From: JANRLT01 sp041736895
Lineage (GTDB): Bacteria; Planctomycetota; Planctomycetia; Pirellulales; JALHPA01
Reading direction: 5' to 3'
Assembly: GCA_041736895.1 (NCBI GenBank)
Contig: JBGSSS010000165.1
Span: 1 to 64,000, forward strand
DNA: 64,000 bases
Shown here: positions 59,450 to 64,000 of the stretch, one piece after another
Layout: each line of letters opens with the position of its first letter
Numbering within the stretch: the first letter of the stretch is position 1
Program-made: the position numbers and the translations under genes
Notes under the pieces: generated by a model
The model's input: only the letters and a program-made list of their open reading frames with translations
What the model was told of the DNA's origin: nothing
Databases searched by the model: none

Positions 59450-61261
59450 TTACTTCTTCTTTCTCGGCTTGGCTTCGAGGCGGGCGACGCCTTGCTTGGC
59501 TTCTTCGTCTCCTTGCTCGGCGGACTTCTTGTACCACTCGAGGGCTTTGCCGATGTTCTTTGGCACGCCAGTGCCGTTTTCGTAGCGCTTGCCCAGGTCG
59601 CGTTGCGCTTCGATGTGTCCTTTTTCCGCGGCCTTGGTGAACCACTCGATGGCTTTCGCGTTGTCTTTGTTGGGACTCTGGCTGTTGGCGTAGATATTCG
59701 CGAGCCAGAGCATTGCATGGACATTGCCATTATCGGCGGCTATTGTCAGGAACTCAATGGCTTTGGTTTCGTCCTTCGTGATGCCACTACCGATCATGTG
59801 CCGATAGCCGAGTTCGGCCTTGGCATGGAGATCCCCGCGCTCGGCGGCTTTGGTGAACCACTCGATCCCCCGGGGCTCGTCCTTGGCGATGCCTTCGCCG
59901 TTGAGCAACATCTCGCCCAAGTAACGCATCGCGGTGGTATCCCCCCGCTCGGCCGCTTTGGTGAACCAGGTAACAGCCTTGAGTCCATCCTTTTCGACGC
60001 CTTCGCCGGTGCGATACATCGAGCCGATGCGCAGTTCCGTTACCTGATCGCCTTTGCCGGCGGCCTTGGTGAGCCACTCGATCCCTTTTTGCTCGTCCTT
60101 GGCGACGCCTTCGCCCCGGAGATACATCTCGGCCAAGAAACTCATGGCTTGGGGATGTCCCCGTTCCGCAGCCTTGGTGAGCCAGGTGGCCGCCTTGAGC
60201 GGATCCTTGTCGATGCCATCGACCCCCGTGCGATAGATGACGCCTAACTGTAACGCGCAGTTGGGGTCGCCTTTGTCGGCGCCTTTGGTGAACCAGTCGA
60301 TGGCTTTATTTGTGTCGCGAGGGACGCCCTGGCCGTTCAGGTGCAGTTGGCCGACGGAAAACATCGAGCCGAAATTCCCGCGCACGGCGGCCTTGGTGTA
60401 GTACTCGGCTCCCCGGGCTTCATCCTTGGCCGTGCCGCGGCCGTTGAGGTAGACAAAGCCTAGAAAATTGATGGCATCCAAATTGTGCTTCGCGGCGGCC
60501 TTATGAAATAATTCGACCGCCCGTTTTTCGTCGTGCGGCACGCCGCGCCCATGAAACGCCATCCAACCCAACTGATATTGCGCCGTGGGATCTCCCTTGT
60601 CGGCGGCCGTGGTGATCAGTTCCGCGGCTTTCTTCATATCGGGCTTGACGCCCAGGCCGGCAAAGTAACACCAACCCTGGTGATAGATGGCAAAGGGGCA
60701 GCCCTGGTCGGCCGCCTTGACCGTCAGCTCGAAGCCCTTCGCGGCGTCTTTCGTGAATCCCTGGCCCGTGGAATAGGCGAAGCCCAAATCGGCCATTGCA
60801 TCGACATGGCCCTGGGCGGCCGCTTTGAGCAAGAGCTCTTCGGCGCGCTTCTTGTTCTTCTGAACGCCGGCTCCCTCCATCGACAGAGCGGCGAAGACAT
60901 ACTGCGCATCGGCATTGCCCGCATCGACCAGCTTGCGCACCGCGGGCAAGCCCTCCTTGATCAGGCGGAGTCCCTCGACCTGGTCCTTTTCCGACGCCTT
61001 GCCGAGATAGATGATCGATCCGGCATACACGGAGGCGAGCGGATGATCTTTTTTGGCGGCGAGTTTGTAGAGCTTGAGCGCCTGCTCGGGATCGTACTCC
61101 TTGGTGATGCCCTGAGAGAGCTCCTTGGCTTCTTGATAGAGTTGCTCGGGATCGGCGTTTTTCTTTTTGCCCTGGGCTTGCAGGGGCGTATTCGGCAGAA
61201 CCACGGCGAGCATGACCGGGAACATAATGGCCAGGAGCCGCAGCAGGTTTGCAGTTTTCAT
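59450..61261 (-). CDS. Secreted Sel1-like repeat protein (603 aa)
   Basis: Signal peptide (1-29, LPNTPLQA). The rest is a solenoid of about fifteen 36-residue Sel1-like TPR units of the form A-x-x-x-L-G-x-x-Y-x-x-G-x-G-V-x-K-D, then KAIEWFTKAAEKGH. The last unit ends EWYKKSAEQGDEEAKQGVARLEAKPRKKK. Such proteins scaffold protein complexes; those with signal peptides act in the periplasm. Start at 61261, since the frame upstream reads into the repeat element. A common promoter with the esterase gene 41 bp downstream is possible. Confidence 0.93.
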   Translation of the reverse strand: MKTANLLRLLAIMFPVMLAVVLPNTPLQAQGKKKNADPEQLYQEAKELSQGITKEYDPEQALKLYKLAAKKDHPLASVYAGSIIYLGKASEKDQVEGLRLIKEGLPAVRKLVDAGNADAQYVFAALSMEGAGVQKNKKRAEELLLKAAAQGHVDAMADLGFAYSTGQGFTKDAAKGFELTVKAADQGCPFAIYHQGWCYFAGLGVKPDMKKAAELITTAADKGDPTAQYQLGWMAFHGRGVPHDEKRAVELFHKAAAKHNLDAINFLGFVYLNGRGTAKDEARGAEYYTKAAVRGNFGSMFSVGQLHLNGQGVPRDTNKAIDWFTKGADKGDPNCALQLGVIYRTGVDGIDKDPLKAATWLTKAAERGHPQAMSFLAEMYLRGEGVAKDEQKGIEWLTKAAGKGDQVTELRIGSMYRTGEGVEKDGLKAVTWFTKAAERGDTTAMRYLGEMLLNGEGIAKDEPRGIEWFTKAAERGDLHAKAELGYRHMIGSGITKDETKAIEFLTIAADNGNVHAMLWLANIYANSQSPNKDNAKAIEWFTKAAEKGHIEAQRDLGKRYENGTGVPKNIGKALEWYKKSAEQGDEEAKQGVARLEAKPRKKK

Positions 61262-61302
61262 TGTGTTACTCCAGAAAATGGAATTAAGTGGTATTTGCAG
61301 AA

Positions 61303-61494
61303 GCATGAAGGCAAGAGAATGGATTGGGGATGCCAACTCATCGCGAACTACAGCCGGAAATAGGCAGGAGAATGGTGGCAAGAGAATGTTTCTGAGTTAT
61401 TCTCCTGCCTTCATTCTCTTGCCGATCAGTTGCGTTTCTTCGGCCAATCGGTTGTGGGATAGGCTCCTATTCTTTTGTCTTCATTCTCCTGCCT
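61303..61494. repeat. Composite repeat, left flank of the GxxExxY gene
   Basis: Direct 25-bp units at 61399-61423 and 61469-61493 share CTTCATTCTCYTGCC. Inverted units lie at 61305-61322 and, in tandem, at 61363-61388 (GGCAGGAGAATGGT and GGCAAGAGAATG). Inverted plus direct unit form a hairpin. The stop codon of the neighbouring gene lies within the last unit. Confidence 0.85.
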
Positions 61495-62296
61495 GTTTTT
61501 CCAACTCGACGGTATTGATTTCAACAAGGGAGTGGTTGAGGTTAATCCACTGGATGGCTCTCAGTTTGGTGTGTGCAAGCAAGACATTGAGGTGCTGTTG
61601 ATAAGCTGGTTGATTCCGTGAAAGCGAGGTGACTATGAAGGCAAGGCGATCTGCATGGAGCTGTACTCGATGCGTTCCGAGGAGCAACGGCCCGCTCCTT
61701 AGCTCCATACGCAGCACACAGTGAGCTTCGCCGCCAAAGAAATCGACGAGCGCCGCACTGTAGAGATGGCTGGATAAGTGTGTTCCCCAGTCGTCGATGA
61801 TTGCCATAAGATAAGTCACCAATCGTTCGCAATTCGCAGTGATGAAACGCATGGCGGAGTTTTGCAGCGTGGGGCGATGACGGTCGGCGGTGTCAACCGC
61901 GTTGCGAAGCAATTTGCCGCGTACTTTCTGCTCGCCAAAGTTGATGAGTTTTACCAACCGAATGTTTTGCAGCATGGCGTAATGCAGACTTTGGGCCTCA
62001 TGCTCACTGGCAAGTCCGCCGACGGCCTTGAGTTCATAGAGCATCTGATTGACAACCAAATCAAGGTAGTAGGTCTTTTCATAGCCACCGTGAGTCACCA
62101 GAACGGGTATCTGGGTATAAACGACAAAGCCCTCTGCTCTGAGCCGCGCGGCAAGCTCGTTCTCATAAATCTGCTCGTCGAAGCGTCTGCCAAATTTTTT
62201 ATGCACGGCATAGGCGCAGCGCATCACCGCCTTATCGATGATGGCAAACTCATCATCGGAGACCCGCTCGAACTGGAGTGAAGGGATGATCGGCAT
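61481..62296 (-). CDS. GxxExxY family PD-(D/E)xK nuclease-like protein
   Basis: A 271-residue protein. Residues 1-125 match the GxxExxY (PDDEXK_3) family: KAVMRCAYAVHKKFGRRFDEQIYENELAARL, IPVLVTHGGYEKTYYLDLVVNQMLYELKAV. The D79...E88-x-K90 trio fits a PD-(D/E)xK centre. The name-giving G is Arg38 here (R-F-D-E41-Q-I-Y44). A C-terminal extension of about 140 residues is unusual in length: SLSRNQPAYQQHLNVLLAHTKLRAIQWINLNHSLVEINTVEL. The last residues (AGE-stop) are read from the flanking repeat. Whether it cuts DNA is unknown. Composite repeats on both sides suggest it moves as a unit. Confidence 0.88.
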   Translation of the reverse strand: MPIIPSLQFERVSDDEFAIIDKAVMRCAYAVHKKFGRRFDEQIYENELAARLRAEGFVVYTQIPVLVTHGGYEKTYYLDLVVNQMLYELKAVGGLASEHEAQSLHYAMLQNIRLVKLINFGEQKVRGKLLRNAVDTADRHRPTLQNSAMRFITANCERLVTYLMAIIDDWGTHLSSHLYSAALVDFFGGEAHCVLRMELRSGPLLLGTHRVQLHADRLAFIVTSLSRNQPAYQQHLNVLLAHTKLRAIQWINLNHSLVEINTVELEKQAGE

Positions 62297-62321
62297 GATG
62301 ATTCATCGGCAGCCTGAAATC

Positions 62322-62530
62322 GTCAGAAGAATGAAATACGGATGAAACTTCTATCTTCATTCCCATCAGGCAGAAGAATGAAGACAGAAGCAGGGGGAGG
62401 GAATTGTCTCTTCTGGTAATATTCTTTTGCCTTCATTCTCTTGCCTGCTACTCTGCAATCATCTCCAGGGAGTGAGGCAGAAGGAAAGAGAACAAATTTT
62501 GGATGAATCTTCTGACTTCATTCTCCTGCC
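62322..62530. repeat. Composite repeat, right flank of the GxxExxY gene
   Basis: Direct 25-bp units at 62421-62445 and 62506-62530 (CTTCATTCTCYTGCC core). Inverted units at 62322-62334 and 62369-62393 (GGCAGAAGAATGAAGAC). Same order, spacing and orientation as on the left flank. Confidence 0.85.
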
Positions 62531-62544
62531 GACAGGTCACTTCG

Positions 62545-63603
62545 TTATCGCCGGCCGCGCGAGCCGCCGAGGACTTTGCCGTTTTTGCTGAAGTTCGCCG
62601 TCAGGGTAAACGCCGTCGACTTCGGCGCATTCGGCGAAACGCCGCCGGTGAACGGCATCTCGGCATACACCATGAGGCCGCCGTTGCTCTCCTGGGTGAC
62701 TTTGATGTTGTTGACCGGTCCAAATTTATATTGAGGGTGCCGGGCCGCCGCCAACAGCAAATGAATGCGCGCGTATCGGCGCGCGTCGGCCGGAGTAAGC
62801 ACGGTCATCTGATCTCGTAAGAGGGCAAAGATGCGCCCGCCGTTTTTCTCGTCGTCATCATCATGATCGACGGTTTCGATGCTGCCGTCGGGTTTCTTGA
62901 TGATGAGCCGCAGCGGCCGGCGATTCGCTTTTTTGTCATCGTCGCTATCGTTCGGCACCGGAAAAAACATATAGCCCGGCAGCGCTTGATTGATCACCGG
63001 ATTGATGATCGGTGCGGGGGCGATTTTGAGCTTGAGCTTGGTGACCGCGGGGGCGATCGCCTGCTGCGCGGCGGCGACTTCTTGCGGCGTCGGGCAGCCC
63101 GGCATCGGGGCCGCGTTGCCTCCAGGCGTACTATTTCCCGCCGGCGCATCCGCCGGCAGCGTGCCGTCGGGATACGGGCACGGCACTTCTTTGGGCAGCA
63201 CATCCCGCGGTTGAACCAAAACCGTTTCGGGATTCAACGACTTGGTGTACACATCGTCAATCGTTGTGTTGTGCGGAACCAAGACCATCGCGGAACCGAC
63301 CGCGGACTGCCAGGCTTTTTCATCAGCAAGCGTCTTGCCCGAGACAGTGCGGCCGGCCACGTCGCTTTGCGCGACGGTGACTTCGCGCGGCTGATTCACG
63401 AGCACCGGCGGACCCGAGGCGGGTTGTTCGATCGCCGGCCGCCAATAGATAAAGGTCAGCGTTTTCTGATCGGCCCCACTCAACACGGCAAACCGCGGCG
63501 GCTCTTCCGGGGTGCCCAAAATCGGCGCTGCCGCCGAGAGAACGCCACTGAAGTTCACGGCCAACAGAAACACGGCCGACACCGAATAGACTACGCGGAA
63601 CAT
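62545..63603 (-). CDS. Hypothetical secreted protein (352 aa)
   Basis: No family recognised. Signal peptide (about 1-25, LLAVNFSGVLSAAAP). The middle is Pro/Ala/Asp-rich (PNDSDDDKKANRRPLRLIIKKPDGS and an acidic HDDDDEKN run). A CPYPDGTLPADAPAG...MPGCPTPQEV stretch has two possible disulphides. The C-terminal third (YKFGPVNNIKVTQESNGGLMVYAEMPF) is beta-rich. The 3' end is 15 bp from the composite repeat. Exported, role unknown. Confidence 0.7.
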   Translation of the reverse strand: MFRVVYSVSAVFLLAVNFSGVLSAAAPILGTPEEPPRFAVLSGADQKTLTFIYWRPAIEQPASGPPVLVNQPREVTVAQSDVAGRTVSGKTLADEKAWQSAVGSAMVLVPHNTTIDDVYTKSLNPETVLVQPRDVLPKEVPCPYPDGTLPADAPAGNSTPGGNAAPMPGCPTPQEVAAAQQAIAPAVTKLKLKIAPAPIINPVINQALPGYMFFPVPNDSDDDKKANRRPLRLIIKKPDGSIETVDHDDDDEKNGGRIFALLRDQMTVLTPADARRYARIHLLLAAARHPQYKFGPVNNIKVTQESNGGLMVYAEMPFTGGVSPNAPKSTAFTLTANFSKNGKVLGGSRGRR

Positions 63604-63954
63604 CGAAACTCCCCACAAAAAAAGGGCCGCTAAACTAGAAAGATAAATCAGTCTTAGTCGTCCGAATCGCACATGTCAAATTTGGACGTCAAAATCACGT
63701 TTATGAGGGAAAATAAAAACGGCCATCTTCGGTTCCCCAGAGCAGACTGGGGATTTGATGATGCATTTTGGATTTTGACTTTTAACTTTTGCATTTGGAT
63801 GACGTGTCTTTTATCTCGCTCGCAAACGTTATGGGCTACAAAAAACGCCGGCCGTGGACGGTCCGGCTAAGCGTCGGCTGCGCTGCGCTTCGCCGCTAAA
63901 CGGTATTGTCTTTCTCTCCAATCCCTAATCCCCAATCCCGAATCCCGCGCAGCA
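63604..63954. other. Gap with low-complexity and dispersed repeats
   Basis: No gene. Near 63813-63841 is a diverged CTCGCTCGCAAACG...GGGCTAC element. A reversed CCGTTTAGCGGCGA element is at about 63873-63903, and an AATCCCTAATCCCCAATCCC run at 63917-63946. TTTTGGATTTTGACTTTT-like DNA lies around 63767-63800. Confidence 0.5.
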
Positions 63955-64000
63955 CTATCCCCACCATCCCCCGTTCACATGCAGCGTCTGCCCCGTCATG
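63955..64000 (-). CDS. C-terminus of an SDR-family oxidoreductase (FabG-like)
   Basis: The last 14 codons before TAG read MTGQTLHVNGGWWG. This T-G-Q-x-L-x-V-N-G-G end is the standard C-terminus of short-chain dehydrogenases such as 3-oxoacyl-ACP reductase. The rest lies beyond the right edge. Confidence 0.8.
   Translation of the reverse strand, partial: MTGQTLHVNGGWWG

Noticed and set aside
61303..62530. Repeat units considered as a CRISPR array
   Set aside because: Units are few, in both orientations, unevenly spaced and interrupted by a gene; no cas gene is nearby.
1..64000. tRNA or rRNA genes
   Set aside because: I looked for conserved rRNA stretches and for tRNA cloverleaf with T-loop GGTTCRA-type signals and found none I could support by eye.

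Overview
The window (64 kb, GC-rich, about 45 supported genes) looks like the chromosome of a planctomycete. Marker families are two DUF1559 pseudopilin-like proteins, three PEP-CTERM surface proteins, a giant LEQLEAR-type surface metalloprotease with a dockerin-like tail, a PQQ-like WPQW-type secreted beta-propeller, a Ser/Thr kinase beside an FHA protein, and a tiny bL37-like ribosomal protein. LpxB and a TolC-family protein indicate a Gram-negative-type outer membrane. A more exact placement (for example Pirellulales) is only a guess. I saw no rRNA, tRNA, prophage or CRISPR array.

Layout. 1-182: edge of an IS3-family insertion sequence. 0.26-6.7 kb: single housekeeping and hypothetical genes (PQQ-like protein, ABM monooxygenase, GNAT, Bcp peroxiredoxin, RsfS). 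7.1-10.6 kb: MacB/LolD-type ABC exporter, its two genes split by a repeat block. 10.7-14.1 kb: hypothetical gene, MarR regulator, vanadium haloperoxidase with PEP-CTERM. 14.2-16.3 kb: trpBA. 16.5-22.1 kb: lpxB, GT2, flippase-like and ArnT-like genes, a probable lipid A assembly and decoration cluster. 22.5-28.1 kb: 1209-residue Cys/Pro-rich secreted protein and two DUF1559 proteins. 28.5-34.4 kb: signalling block (coiled-coil protein, FHA protein, kinase and its overlapping partner, ECF sigma factor, possible anti-sigma protein). 34.4-38.6 kb: tmk, WYL regulator, TolC-like lipoprotein. 39-44.7 kb: zinc-ribbon protein, response regulator, rhomboid protease, FabZ, bL37, Prc protease. 45.8-58 kb: secreted TPR-CHAT protein, PEP-CTERM proteins, giant metalloprotease, membrane protein. 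58-64 kb: DUF2256, SASA esterase, Sel1-repeat protein, a repeat-flanked GxxExxY nuclease-like gene, a secreted hypothetical protein, and the C-terminus of an SDR oxidoreductase.

The most unusual feature is the non-coding DNA. Nearly every intergenic gap holds short palindromes from at least ten families. One family (CCCAGGGG/CCCCTGGG hairpin with fixed flanks) occurs about 20 times with compensatory stem changes. Another set shares a GTAG foot before a GC hairpin, as in REP elements served by RAYT transposases. One palindromic element lies in frame inside the ArnT-like gene. The GxxExxY gene sits between two composite repeats built from the same 25-bp unit and takes its own stop codon from one of them; this is the best candidate for an undescribed mobile or selfish unit.
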